DNA of 62,684 bases from Paulinella micropora (GCA_009731375.1 BJOX01000105.1:324792-387475); one strand, 5' to 3'; numbered from the stretch's first letter, positions 25,217 to 37,040 are shown. Made by a program: numbers and translations. Notes: generated by a model from the letters alone, not told the origin.

Positions 25217-25508
25217 TGTATGTAATGTATGTATGTATGTTACGTACGTCCGTACGTACGCACGCACGTACGCGTACGTACGTAACGTACGTACGTACGT
25301 ACGTATGTATGTATGTATGTATGTATGTATGTATGTGTGTGTGTGTGTATGTGTGTATGTATGTATGTTATGTATGTATGTATGTATGTGTGTATGTGTG
25401 TATGTACGTACGTACGTACGTACGTACGCACGCACGTACCTACGTATGTATGTATGTATGTATGTATGTATGTATGTATGTACGTATGTATGTATGTATG
25501 TATGTATG

Positions 25509-25540
<32 letters not shown>

Positions 25541-25644
25541 TGTATGTATGCTTGTATGTGTATGTATGTATGTATGTATGTATGTATGTATGTGTGTGTG
25601 TGTATGTATGTATGTATGTATGTATGTATGTATGTATGTATGTA
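24834..25644. repeat. (TATG)n array with TACG variants
   Basis: About 0.8 kb of TATG repeats. A block at about 25240-25300 and 25405-25445 carries ACGT/ACGC variants. Open frames of 300 residues here are MYVC repeats and not genes. Confidence 0.97.
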
Positions 25645-25710
25645 CAGTTGGAAGTGCTACAGACTGTCAAGGATATGAAAGGCGAATTACTTAGACGTGG
25701 CTCATTGTGA

Positions 25711-25936
25711 TCTTTCTTCTTCTTCTTCTTCTTCTTCTTCTTCTTCTTCTTCTTCTTCTTCTCCTTCTCCTTCTCCTTCTTCTTCTTCTTCTTCTTCTTC
25801 TCCTTCCCTCCTTCCTTCCTTCCTCCTTCCTTCCTTCCTTCCTTCTTTGTTTTTCTTTCTTTCTTCCTTTCTTCCTTTCTTCTTTCTTTCCTTCCTTCCT
25901 TCTTTCTTTCTTTCTTTCTTTCTTTCTAGCGTTTTT

Positions 25937-25967
<31 letters not shown>

Positions 25968-26105
25968 AGCGTTTTTTCATTCTTTCATTCTTTCTTTCTT
26001 TCTTTATTTCTTTCTTTCTTTCTTTCTTTCTTTCGCTCTTTCTTTCACTCTTTCTTTCTTTCCTTTTTTTCCCCATCTTTCTTTGTTTCTTTTTCTTCAT
26101 CTTCC
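25711..26105. repeat. (TTC)n and (TTTC)n polypyrimidine tract
   Basis: Nearly 400 bases of almost pure pyrimidine on the plus strand, moving from TTC to CTTC and then TTTC units. Such tracts can form triplex DNA. A short direct repeat with TTTCTAGCGTTTTTTC occurs twice (about 25921 and 25965). Confidence 0.95.
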
Positions 26106-26931
26106 AAGGCAAGTATTCTTTAATGTTGATAAAAGTGTTTGCGTAAAAGTCCAGCCTCAAAATTTCCGTCTTCACTATTTTTCAGCAGCGAACTTGACAT
26201 GGAAAAAAAAAAACTTAATCAACTTCCAGTTTGCCGGCGGTGTTGATGACCGGCCATCATCTTTCTAGTGATAGTGACTGTCACCTTGTTCTGGTCATCG
26301 GGGCGAGTCTCAGTAAAGTTTGAATTTCAAGTTGAATTCCAGGAGACAAGCCGCCTGATCTGAAAGTTGCTTTCAACTTCAAGTGACGTAGTTAGGCAAC
26401 GGATGATCACTCTAAATCAAGTTTACCATAATAGTTGAAAACGGAGCTTAACTGCCAGCTGAGTGCCGCGTGACTCGGTACTTAACCCAGGGTTCAAAGT
26501 TAAGTAGTATATAAGCCAGTGACGGCGTCGGAGTAGTTAAATATGTGCTACTTTAATATACCCCTGTGTCAGCCCAGACACAATAAGAGGCAGTTATTAT
26601 CATACTTAATAACCCTCTTAGCAACCGGGTAACGATAATATTACTAGAAGTGACCGTTACACTTTTTAGACCGGAACTTGATATCTTATCGTTAGGCCGC
26701 ACCACGGGCATTGGCTGGTGTTTGCCTTGCTTGTTTTTGGCTCCTCTCAGTACTGAGTCTCCCACATTTTCCACCATCTTTGACCCTTATTTTTATAAGA
26801 ACAGAGAATCAGTTGGGTTAATAGCGGAGTGGATTCGGAATTGGTTGTAATAGCGAAGAGGCATCATTAAATATATTCTCACTGACAATGAAGTTTCAGA
26901 CCGTAGGCTCCAGTGAGCCAGAACCGGCAAA

Positions 26932-26935
<4 letters not shown>
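26106..26935. other. Unique AT-rich stretch, possible LTR-like remnant
   Basis: Non-repetitive, no long reading frame. It contains TATATAAG at about 26508, followed about 65 bases on by CAGACACAATAAGA. This layout would suit a promoter and poly(A) region of an LTR, but I find no second copy, primer-binding site or polyprotein, so the reading is weak. Confidence 0.3.
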
Positions 26936-26974
<39 letters not shown>

Positions 26975-27104
26975 AGGCTCTCTCTCCGAGGCTCTCAGCG
27001 GACTCGGTCTCTCTCTCTCTCTCTCGGGAGTCTCTCTCCGCCGGCTGGCTCTCTCTCTGCCACGGAGAGTCTCTCTCAGAGTCTCTCCGACCTCTCTCTC
27101 TCCG

Positions 27105-27144
<40 letters not shown>

Positions 27145-27165
27145 AGTCTCTGTGTGTGTGTGTAG
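26936..27165. repeat. (CT)n tract with CTCCGA variants
   Basis: CT dinucleotides broken by CCGAGG, CGGGAG and CCGACC, ending in a short GT run. Frames through it encode only Ser-Leu repeats. Confidence 0.92.
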
Positions 27166-28181
27166 GCGCAGATAGGTAAATATGCGACCTTTTCTTATCA
27201 CGTGACCCCTACTATGATATTACTATATTAATCATGTGACACAGTGACTCAGTGATGTATTAATATAGAAGAGCTATGTCTCGTTAAGATGTAGTTATAT
27301 CCGTTTTTATTTATATACTTTTGAACCGGTTGAAAACGACAATATTACGATTCATAGCCGGTACTACTTTTTCAAGCCTGATAATATTATCGTTACGGGT
27401 GACCCTGGGAAACTTGAATGCATTGTTCATAGCCTCTTTTTCCTTTTTGTTGGGCGGCTTGGCTCTGATAGATCCGCCATACTGGTTTCCTCTCTTTGCA
27501 GAGGAGGAAGATTAGGTTATTTTCAGAGTGCTTTGGAATTGGATGGATTAATACCCCGGCTTGCAATAAATAATATCTTTTCAGTGATTATAACCGACAA
27601 ACTTGACTTGAAATCTCTTTTTTAAGTTACAATAACGCTTCACTTTTCCACTTCTGTATCTCTTGATACCTATTCAACTCAGAGTCAATTTTATTGTTAC
27701 GCTTCCCACTTATTCCTACAAGTGGCAAGTATTATATTATTGAAAGCGTGGACTTGCGTAACTTGCAAAATGAGATAGAAGTTAATGTAGCGCGAATAAT
27801 TCCACAAAAGTTGCGAATGATTAAAACCAAAACCTAACGCAAGCACTGTTTTAACAAATTAAAATACAAGTTTGCCACCCGTAATTCAACTTAAATTTCA
27901 GTTTGAACTTTCACACGTGCACTAGTACTTACGCAAACCGTTGCACTTTCTGGACTTTCACAGTTTCACTACTGCACTAGTTTTAATTTAATATTAATCA
28001 GAAAATTGAGTAACGCTTGACTCACTGTGGATTTCTGTATTTCTTGGCAATCACACAACGTATCTACCTTTCATAAGAACTACTTGAACCAGAGAACTTA
28101 TAGGTAGTGTGGTGAGAATTCGCTGAATATTGTACCACTTGCCGCTGGATAGCTAATCGAAGATGCCCACTGTCATCACAG
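27166..28181. other. Unique AT-rich region downstream of the hemoglobin gene
   Basis: About 1 kb with no microsatellite. It lies 3' of the minus-strand hemoglobin gene and probably holds its 3' UTR. A plus-strand frame at 27321-27515 encodes 64 residues with two hydrophobic stretches (roughly 8-26 and 31-50) and an acidic end AEEED. I do not recognise it; a chance frame is as likely as a small membrane protein. Confidence 0.35.
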
Positions 28182-28649
28182 TCACAGCTCATCTTTGGAC
28201 CTCGCTGCATCTTCAGCAGCAATTAGGTCGTCTACGACATCCTTCTTGATTGAATTCAGATACGAAACCACTTCTCCACCCTCCCGTGGACCGACACCCA
28301 ATTTCTTGGCGGTGCTCCCAATGTATCCCATGAAACGAGTCCAATCCTCCTCGGTGATGCCCATCCCGCGATGCGTCAGAGGCATGGAACGCCCGGTGTA
28401 GTACAGTGGACCTCCAGTAATATGGACTAAATGGTCGATCAGTAGTTGTTTCTCCCGCTGCACTCCATCAGCGCCACGATTTTCCCAAAAGCGAGCAAGG
28501 ACCGAATCCGCCTGCATCCCCTGGAGAGCGTCATTAGCGAAGGCAACAATCGCATCGTAACCACCCAGTCGGCTGTACAGAGAGTCGGATTGGGTGCTTT
28601 GGCATAGTGTTGCCAAGCCAACCAAGAGAAAAAGCAGCTTCGGCCTCAT
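28182..28649 (-). CDS. Truncated hemoglobin with signal peptide and C-terminal KDEL
   Basis: A 155-residue protein of the bacterial-type truncated (2-on-2) globin family, group I-like; such globins bind O2 or NO through heme. Residues 1 to about 18 are a signal peptide: MRPK, then the hydrophobic core LLFLLVGLATLC. The globin domain runs from about 24 to 135: YSRLGG (25-30) is the usual start of helix A/B, GGPLYYTGRSM (79-89) is the family EF region, and H93 in LTHRGMGIT is the expected proximal heme ligand. Aligned by eye, the B10 position, usually Tyr, is Leu42, and the CD1 position is Trp55. The protein ends in SKDEL, the ER-retrieval signal, so an ER-lumen location is predicted. The Met at 28649 is chosen because three bases upstream lies TTTTGTCTTACAG, a 3' splice site; the frame open farther upstream is pyrimidine-tract translation. 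The gene appears intact. Confidence 0.85.
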   Translation of the reverse strand: MRPKLLFLLVGLATLCQSTQSDSLYSRLGGYDAIVAFANDALQGMQADSVLARFWENRGADGVQREKQLLIDHLVHITGGPLYYTGRSMPLTHRGMGITEEDWTRFMGYIGSTAKKLGVGPREGGEVVSYLNSIKKDVVDDLIAAEDAARSKDEL

Positions 28650-28652
28650 TAT

Positions 28653-28800
28653 CTGTAAGACAAAAGAAAAGACAGCTTGAATAGAAGAGGAAAAAAGAGA
28701 AAGAAAGAGAAAGATAAGAAGAGAAAAGAAGAGAGTCAAAAGAAGGAGAAAAAAGAGAAGAGAAAGAGAAGAGAATGGAGAGAAGATAAAGATTTTGGTT
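28653..28800 (-). promoter_or_regulatory. Intron end: pyrimidine tract and 3' splice site of the hemoglobin gene
   Basis: On the minus strand, about 130 bases of T/C-rich sequence end in TTTTGTCTTACAG immediately before ATAATGAGG. This is a textbook acceptor, and it implies an intron in the 5' leader with the first exon and promoter to the right of about 28800. The donor is not identified. Confidence 0.7.
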
Positions 28801-29440
28801 GTGACTATGGAATAATGTTCTCTCTTTCCCATCTTTCCGGAAAATGGAAAAAATCCAATAGGCCTGTGTTACGAATGCAGCCATTCAATGATAAATGTTC
28901 CTAATCTCAGCCGTCACTGATAACAGGGACAGACAGGTGTGATTGGTAGAATTGGATGACGGGCGGTTCGGCCGCGGTAGCTTTGTGTGCCCTTCGATTT
29001 CAATTCCTTACTTTACTCCATTCAGGCAATGTATGGGAAGAGAAGACGGGCCGGACGGGATCACGGTAAACCGTTACCCAAGCCACGTGAAGTTCATCGG
29101 TGGGTGGACTCGGAAAAAATTACATGTTCAAAGACTAACCAGAGGTCTTGCTTCTGGTGTGTCTGCAGGATCATAGTCCTCGACAAGGGGGCTGCCTCCT
29201 ATCTTACTACTACAGTTACTACTACTACTACTGGAGGAACTTTTTATTTCTTTTATTTTTTTGCCTCTAAAAAAGGAGACTGAAAGGTTATCTCTAACTT
29301 TTGGGGGGTTGTTTCTTCTGCGTCAACTAAAGTTTTTTGCATTGTAGTTCACACCTTGCGCTATTTTCTTTTCCACCACACACTTTTCTATTTCTTTCCC
29401 ACCGGGCCCACACAAAAAATACTTTTTGATTCCACTTACG
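28801..29440 (+). other. Unique region, possible upstream exon or divergent transcript
   Basis: This stretch should hold the first exon and promoter of the minus-strand hemoglobin gene. On the plus strand CTTTACTCCATTCAG at about 29012-29026 resembles a splice acceptor and is followed by a frame (29029-29283) starting MYGKRRRAGRDHGK. I do not recognise the product; from about residue 60 it is Thr-rich, from a short TAC repeat. A divergent small gene is possible but unproven. Confidence 0.3.
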
Positions 29441-29452
29441 CACTGTCTGTCT

Positions 29453-29494
<42 letters not shown>

Positions 29495-29631
29495 GTGTGT
29501 GTGTGTGTGTGTGAGTACTTGTGTGTATGTTGTGTGCGACTGTGTGTGTCTGCCTGTCTGCCTGTCTCTCTGTCTGTCCGTCTTTCTGTCTCTCGTCCGT
29601 CTGTCTGTCTGTCTGTGCTGTCTGTCTGTGC

Positions 29632-29668
<37 letters not shown>

Positions 29669-29992
29669 GCCTGTCTGTCTGTCTGCCTGTCTGTCTATGT
29701 GGGTGTGTGTGTGTGTGTGTGTTTGTCTGTGTGTGTGTGTCTGTCTGTCTGTCTGTCTGTCTCTCTGTCTGCCTGTCTGTCTGTGTGTGTGTGTGTGTGT
29801 GTGAGTCTGTCTGTGTGTGTGTGTATGTATGTATGTATGTATGTACACATGTATGTATGTATGTATGTATGTATGTATGTATTTATTTATTTATGTATTT
29901 ATGTACATATGTATGTATGTATGTATGTATGTATGTGTGTGTATGTATGTATGTATGTATGTATGTATAGTATGTATGTATGTATGTGTATG

Positions 29993-30023
<31 letters not shown>

Positions 30024-30525
30024 CATATTTATGTATGTATGTATGCATGCATGCATGCATGCAAGTACTCATGCATGCATGCATGTATGTGTATGTATGT
30101 ATGTATGTATGTATGTATGTATGTATGTATGCATGTATGTATGTATGCATGTATGTATGTATGTATGATGACATTACATGCATACATACATACATGCATA
30201 CATACATACTACTACGCATGTATGTATGTATGCATGCATACATACATGCATGCATGCATGCATGCATGTATGTATGTTATGTATGTATGTATGTATGTAT
30301 GTATGTATGTATGTATATATGTATATATGTATATATGTATGTATGTATGTATGTATGCATGCATGCATGCAGGCGTGCATGCATGCATGTATGTATGCAT
30401 GTATGTATGTATGTATGTATGTATGTATGTATATATGTATATATGTATGCATGCAATTATGTATGTATGTATGTATGTATGTATGTATGTATGTATGTAT
30501 GTATGTATGCGTATGTGTATGTGTA

Positions 30526-30556
<31 letters not shown>

Positions 30557-30756
30557 ATGTATGTATGTATGTATATATGTACGTATGTATGTATGTACGT
30601 ACGTATGTATGTATGTATGTATGTATGTATGTATGTATGTATGTATGTATGTATGTATGTATGTAGGTATGTATGTATGTAGGTATGTAGGTATGTAGGT
30701 ATGCAGGTAGGTAGGTAGGTATGTATGTGTGTATGTGTGTATGTGTGTCTGTATTA

Positions 30757-30790
<34 letters not shown>

Positions 30791-30883
30791 ATGTAAGTAT
30801 ATGTATGTATATATATAGATATATATAGATATATATAGATATATATAGATATATATAGATATATATGTACGTACGTATGCATG

Positions 30884-30914
<31 letters not shown>

Positions 30915-32280
30915 GTATGTAGGTATGTATGTAGGTATGTATGTATGTATGTATGTATGTATGTATGTAGGTAGGTAGGTAGGTAGGTATGTATGTATGT
31001 ATGTATGTATGTATGTATATATGTATGTATGTATATATGTATGCATGTTTGTATATATGTATGTATATATGTATGTATGCATGTTTGTATGCATGTATGA
31101 CTGCATACATGCATGCATGTATGTATGTATGTATGTATGTATGTATATATGTATGCATGTTTGTATATATGTATGTATATATGTATGTATGCATGTTTGT
31201 ATGCATGTATGACTGCATACATGCATGCATGTATGTATGTATGTATGTATGTATGTATGTATGTATGTATGTATGCATGCATGCATCCATGCATGCATGT
31301 GTATGTATGTATGTATGTATGTATGTATGTATGTATGCATGTATGGATGTATGCATGTATGCATGCATGCATGCATGTATGTATGTATGTATGTATGTAT
31401 GTATGTATGCATGTACGCATGTATGTATGTATGTATGTATGTATGTATGTATGTATGCATGCATGTATGTATGCATGTATGTATGTATGTGTGTATGTAT
31501 GTATGTGTGTATGTGTGTATGTGTATGTATGTATGTGTATGTATGTATGTGTATGTATGTATGTATGTATGTATGTATGTTATGTATGTATGTTATGTAT
31601 GTATGTTATATATGTATGTATGTGTATGTATGTATGTATGTATGTATGTATGTATGTATGTTATGTATGTATGTATGTATGTATGTATGTATGTATGTAT
31701 GTATGTATGTATGTATGTATGCATGCATGCATGCATGCATGCATGCATGCATGCATGTATGTATGTATGTATGTATGTATGTATGTATGTATGTATGCAT
31801 GCATGCATGTATGTATGTATGTATGTATGTATGTATGTATGTATGTATGTATGTATGTATGCATGCATGCACGCATGTATGTATGTATGTATGTATGTAT
31901 GTATGTGTGTGTCTGTGTGTGTCTGTGTTAGTGTGTGTGTGCCTGTGTTAGTGTGTGTGTGTATGTATGTATGTATGTATGTATGTATGTATGTATGTAT
32001 GTATGTATGTATATATATGTACGTATGTATGTATGTACGTATGTATGTATGTATGTATGTATGTATGTATGTATGTATGCATGCATGCATCCATGCATGC
32101 ATGCATGCATGTATGTATGTATGTATGTATGTATGTATGTATGTATGTATGCATGCATGCATGTATGTATGTATGTATGTATGTATGTATGTATGTATGT
32201 ATGTATGTATGTATGTATGTATGTATGTATGTATGTGTGTGTCTGTGTGTGTCTGTGTTAGTGTGTGTGTGTCTGTGTTA

Positions 32281-32318
<38 letters not shown>

Positions 32319-33143
32319 ATGTATGTATGTATGTATGTATATATATGTACGTATGTATGTATGTACGTATGTATGTATGTATGTATGTATGTATGTAGGT
32401 ATGTAGGTATGTAGGTATGTAGGTAGGAAGGTAGGTAGGTATGTATGTATGTATGTATGTATGTATGCATGTATGTATGTATGTATGTATGTATGTATGT
32501 ATAGTATATATGTATGTTTGTATGCATGTATGACTGCACACATACATGCATGTATGTATGTGTGTATGTATGATGTATGCATGTATGTATGCATGCTATG
32601 TATGTATGTATGTATGCATGCATGTACGCATGTATGTATGTATGTATGTATGTATGTATGTATGTATGCATGTATGTATGCATGTATGTATGTATGTATG
32701 TATGTATGTATGTATGTATGTATGTATATGTGTGTGTATGTGTATGTATGTATGCATGTGTGTGTATGTATGTGTATGTATGTATGTGTATGTATGTATG
32801 TATGTATGTATGTATGTATGTATGTATGTATGTATCTATGTATGTTATGTATGTATGTATGTATGTATGTATGTATGTATGTATGTATGTATGTATGCAT
32901 GTATGCATGCAATGATGTATGTATGTATGTATGTATGTATGTATGTGTGTATGTGTGTATGTGTGTATGTGTGTGTGTGTGTATGTATGTATATATGTAA
33001 GTATGTATGTATGTATGTATGTTTGTATGTATGTATGTGTGTATGTATGTGTGTATGTATGTATGTATTTCTTTATGTATTTATGTATGTATGTATGTAT
33101 GTGTATGTATATTTGTATATATGTTGGTATGTAGGTATGTAGG

Positions 33144-33177
<34 letters not shown>

Positions 33178-33468
33178 TGTATGTATTCATGTATGCATGC
33201 ATGCATGCATGCATGCATGTTATGTATGTATGTATGTATATATGTATGTATGTGTGTATGTATGTATCTATATAGGTATGTATGCATGTATGTATGTATG
33301 CATGTGTGTATGTATGTATGTATGTATGTATGCATGCATGTATGCATGTATGCATGTATGTATGTATGTATGTATGTATGTATATGACTGTCTGTATGTG
33401 ACTGTATGTATGTATGTATGTATGTATATATTGGTATGTATGTATGTATGTATGTATGTATGTATGTA
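29441..33468. repeat. 4-kb block of CT, CTGT, GT and TATG microsatellites
   Basis: Starts with CT and GT, passes into CTGT (29560-29800), then TATG with blocks of ATGC (for example 30046-30090 and 31720-31760), TAGG (30664-30720 and 30966-30990) and ATATAG (30810-30860). A segment with TGTCTGTGTTAGTGTGTG recurs near 31910 and 32240. Frames of over 400 residues here are MYVC or HTYI repeats in both strands. Confidence 0.97.
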
Positions 33469-34548
33469 GCACCAAATGCAAGAACCGGTTTTGTAGTGCC
33501 CGACCGCAGCTACCTAGGTAGGCCAGGCCACATGGGTAACGTTCAGAGCATTCGAGCCAGGCGTGCCAAGCTAGCAGCCATCAGCACCGCCTGGCACGCC
33601 ACTTGCTATGGCCCGGAGTCGTGGGGTCTCCGCCGCGTGGATCCGGTAGCGCTGCGGCGTGCACCGCGCTCCAGAACCAGGTTCGTGGGATGCAAAACTG
33701 TCATAGCAAACCCTAGCTGGAAACACAGAGAGCAGGTCACGAGTCATCCCTGACACAAAAGCTCCCACCACGATCAAGTTACGGGTGACCACGCCCTCCG
33801 AGGCGCGGCTCCATGGCCCGGTATCAGCACATATCCATGAAAGGAGTGATCATCCCGAGTCGCGTAAAAATATATCAGTATCAGGCAGTGGTCGATACTG
33901 ACCATCGAAAATTATTATTACTGAACTAAGAAGGGCCGATATTACTACTACCGGCCACGGCAGTCAGCCCGGGGGCCACTGAGTCCGTGCACAAAACCGT
34001 CCGATGGCATGATAATACAGAAGTCAACTTCAGTCGTAACTTGTGACATGAGCGGAGGTAACTAGACTCGTGACTAGCCTGGGTTAGCCGGAGGCGGCTC
34101 GGAGTGATCGGCTGAGCAGTGAGTGCTACGCCTCTGCCACGACTCTCGCCCGGTGAAACTGTCAGAAACTTCCGAGTTAAAGTGAATGACAGTGACCGGC
34201 CCCGGGTTGGGCCGCCGCCGCGTAACTTATGATTCGAGCGGTAAGGGGTATATACCGCTTAGTCGGCGGCGCCCAGTCCCACTAGTCACGAGTTGCCAGT
34301 GACTCCAACGAGTCATCGAAGTTGTTGCCGCCTGCGGCGGAAGCGCGGAAGCTCAAGGACGGTGGCATCGCGATATATTAATATTAAAACAGTGCTTGCG
34401 TAAAACTGAAAAATATTCAACTGCTAAAAAAAATTAAAGAAGGCTTCAAGTTCTGAACCACGTTACAATACTATTAATATTAATATCAACTAATATTAAT
34501 ACCCGGTTACAGTGCAGGCAGGGCCCGGGTAGCCGTTTATAAATATTA
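33469..34548. other. GC-rich unique region left of the retrotransposon
   Basis: Composition changes abruptly at the end of the TATG array. No long frame. A TATATA box at 34249-34254 lies in the small palindrome AGCGGTA/TATACCGCT. It could be an upstream promoter or end segment of the retroelement, or an older insertion; I see no copy of it on the right side of the element. Confidence 0.4.
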
Positions 34549-35250
34549 ATACGGACAGTGACTCTTGAACTTTCAACAATGCGGCCGCTGCCCTGACTTT
34601 TCCCCGGCGCAGCCTCCGTTTTAGAAAGTACTTTACGCCGCTGAGTTTGAAGCACTGTTTTAATAACTTGAATTAAGTACTAGCATATAATATGAGAGTC
34701 TAATCAGTAGTATTATCATGATATATAAACATGATATTATATATATACTATGATGTTGAATATGCCAGAGACTTTTTCTACAGACTAACATGTGATAAAT
34801 TCATTGTATAAATTGGCGCACAAACGTGGACGCGTCTGCACTGGCAGTGCTGATGGCCACAGGCATATGTAGGTCTAAGCCTTATTGATCTTTTGAATAC
34901 TTGTATTAATTGTAGAATACGATGTGGTGAAGTCCGCCACTTGAAGCAAACTGCCATTGTTCATATTAATGCCATGTGCCATATTTGGTACTTACTTAAG
35001 TAAGGTGAATACTGATATTACTGGGAAAACAGTTCAAGAGACAAACACTCCAACTTGTATTGTCATTCTCCGCCAACAGAAGTCGTGATACGACAACGAT
35101 GAAGCCATCGTTTGCAAGCTTAGGACAAGACCTTTCACATGATGTATTCTACATGTTTGTATCTCAAATATTGATGGAAGAAAAAAAATTATTTGAGAGT
35201 TGCGCTGTTATATCATGATATATATATGTATATATATATAATATAATTAT

Positions 35251-35291
<41 letters not shown>

Positions 35292-35478
35292 CCTGAGTAA
35301 CGTGACATACATACATACATCATGATATATGTATATACTAGTATATATATATATTATATATATATATGTATATGTATATGTATGTATGTATGTATGTATG
35401 ATTGATCGCACAGGAGAGCTACGGACTGTTCGTGATGAGAGGGCTCAGCGTCACCATTAACAGGTCGTTACTTACTTA
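34549..35478 (+). repeat. Left flanking direct repeat (about 930 bp)
   Basis: Matches 53005-53897 with small indels and microsatellite length changes. Shared phrases include CTTTCAACAATGCGGCC, CCCTGACTTTTCCCCGGCGC, AACATGTGATAAATTCATTG, CGCACAAACGTGGACGCGTC and GATCGCACAGGAGAGCTACG. It contains (TA)n, (GA)n and (TATG)n near its right end. It may hold the element's promoter, or the 3' end of a preceding copy plus the 5' start of this one. Confidence 0.88.
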
Positions 35479-36286
35479 CACGCGAGATACTGGCGTATTT
35501 CCTGGGTACCAACGAGGACTTACCAAACCGCATCCTGGCTTTCCTACAACCACGCGCCTCCACAGACACATGGATACTGCCCAAATCTCTAGCCTCGGCC
35601 CCACTTCCCTCACGACTACCGGACACCCCCGTACCATTGCCTTACTCCAGGGAGGGGAAGACGTCACGCAGAGGAACCAATCAGACTTCTCCATAAATCG
35701 TCTTCTGGCCGTCCGCGGACTACACAGCGCCTGTGCCTACGTGGAAGCCGCGCGATCCATTATTTCAGAAATGTGCTCCAAACGGACTTTTGTGTGATCA
35801 TGTACGATCACAACAACCCGATTTATGAGGACCTGAGCATCAGTAGCAATTCTACACCCTCTGCAGCTGCCAGACATGCCCCCCCCCCCCCCCCCCCCCC
35901 CCNNNNNNNNNNNNNNNNNNNNNNNNNNNNNNNNNNNNNNNNNNNNNNNNNNNNNNNNNNNNNNNNNCCCCCCCCCCCCCCCCACTGTGTTAACCCTCAA
36001 TCAAACAGCCATAAAAATTGCGCTGTTTGGTACCGGGAGGACTGCAGCGAGCTGGGGACCCGAATCCCGCACTGTGGAGCAGAAAAACTGTAGCCTACGC
36101 TTATATTATCGCTACAACCTGCAAAACCCGGGTCCAGGCTACTACGGCCGTTTCCACGCGCCGCCACACAGTTCCAGCAATGAAGGAACTGTCCTAGTCC
36201 TCGACCCCCAAACCATTTACAGCGCACCGAACATCGTCCGCCTCGCGGAACACAAACTGACTGGCAACATGCTGACCGGGCCGTAG
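35479..36286 (+). CDS. Start of the element's coding region, interrupted by poly-C and a gap
   Basis: The first frames of the element. From 35773 one frame begins MLQTDFCVIMYDHNN and enters the poly-C/N gap (35881-35983). After the gap a frame runs to 36286 with GTGRTAASWGPES, YYRYNLQNPGPGYYGRF and EGTVLVLDPQTIY. I do not recognise a domain. Because of the gap and the probable artificial poly-C, the frame relation across it is unknown. The frame then changes to the next segment between 36276 and 36286. No reliable start codon is visible; the upstream frame from 35402 begins with TTG. Confidence 0.45.
35881..35983. other. Poly-C / 65-N gap / poly-C
   Basis: 22 C, then N at 35903-35967, then 16 C. 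C-runs on both sides of an estimated-size gap suggest a sequencing or assembly artefact. The true sequence of this part of the coding region is unknown. Confidence 0.9.
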
Positions 36287-37040
36287 CTCCGACCAACACC
36301 GACGTGTACCGGCTACTGCCTTCTACTCCCCCCGAGCAGACCCCAACGCGCCCAGATGCCCTCCGCCTATAACATCTAGCCCTCCCGACCGCCAGACCAT
36401 CTACCTGATCACCCGAGCCCTTGGCACAGTTACACGCATAGCTACGAGGACCCCAGCCCAGGCCCCAGCGACCCCGGAAGGCGCACCAGCCCCTTGTTAC
36501 GACATCACCTTCCTAACCAAAAGAGCGGCTGACGAGTACAACGCGAGCCCTCCTACTAGAAGTGATACATACAGCACCGCGTGGGTACTGCACCCGGAAA
36601 CAGACCTCACCGCCAACCCACCTACAGACCCACTAGGCGATCCAATGCCCCCGCCAGACACAAGCCAGCCCGCACCGCCTGAGGAAGCTTCCTACAACAA
36701 CTGCGAATCGCCTCCCCAGGCGTCCCAGCCAGCCCCATGGTCACCAAGGACAGGGCACGATGGAACGGGAATAACAAGGCCCTCTCTGACGAACCTTTCC
36801 TCGATCTCTCCCACCGAATCCCCGTCCTCGGTTACGAGCGGGGCCAGTCCTTCCTCAGGTATGAGAGGACCTGGCTATAGTGGAGAAGGAGGGAATAGGC
36901 AGACAGGGGCGACTAGTTACCCTGATCCCGTACCCGCCTCTACACAACCACTCCTGACGTCCTGGTTCCGGATATACGACGAGAAGCAAGCTGCTACCGC
37001 CCTCCCCAGGAGTTACCTCACCAGAGGCCCCGTCTCATGA
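36276..37040 (+). CDS. Proline-rich N-terminal region of the element's first ORF
   Basis: Open frame of about 255 codons rich in Pro, Thr and Ser, with a more ordered stretch near its start (QTIYLITRALGTVTRIATR, then CYDITFLTKRAADEYN and TAWVLHPETD). It ends at TGA 37038-37040, but the neighbouring frame continues without a break into the Ulp1 domain, so a single frameshift before about 37040 separates them. No family is recognised. Probably a flexible tether or nucleic-acid-binding part of the first protein. Confidence 0.55.
   Translation, partial: PGRSSDQHRRVPATAFYSPRADPNAPRCPPPITSSPPDRQTIYLITRALGTVTRIATRTPAQAPATPEGAPAPCYDITFLTKRAADEYNASPPTRSDTYSTAWVLHPETDLTANPPTDPLGDPMPPPDTSQPAPPEEASYNNCESPPQASQPAPWSPRTGHDGTGITRPSLTNLSSISPTESPSSVTSGASPSSGMRGPGYSGEGGNRQTGATSYPDPVPASTQPLLTSWFRIYDEKQAATALPRSYLTRGPVS

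Noticed and set aside
24691-25710. Reading frames of up to 339 residues with MYVC repeats
   Set aside because: They are translations of (TATG)n, open in several frames of both strands because the tetranucleotide contains no stop in most phases.
26436-26640. LTR of a Gypsy/Copia element
   Set aside because: A TATA-like and poly(A)-like motif are present, but no second LTR, primer-binding site or coding remnant was found.
28650-28832. N-terminal extension of the hemoglobin (from MGKREHYS)
   Set aside because: The extension is a Leu/Phe/Ser run encoded by a pyrimidine tract that ends in a splice acceptor directly before the real start.
29426-33481. Frames over 400 residues on both strands (MYVC, HTYI)
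   Set aside because: Same cause: TATG/CATA microsatellite, no ordinary amino-acid composition.
33469-34548. tRNA, 5S or U2 RNA gene as the retrotransposon target
   Set aside because: I looked for the conserved cores of these RNAs in the flanks and did not find them.
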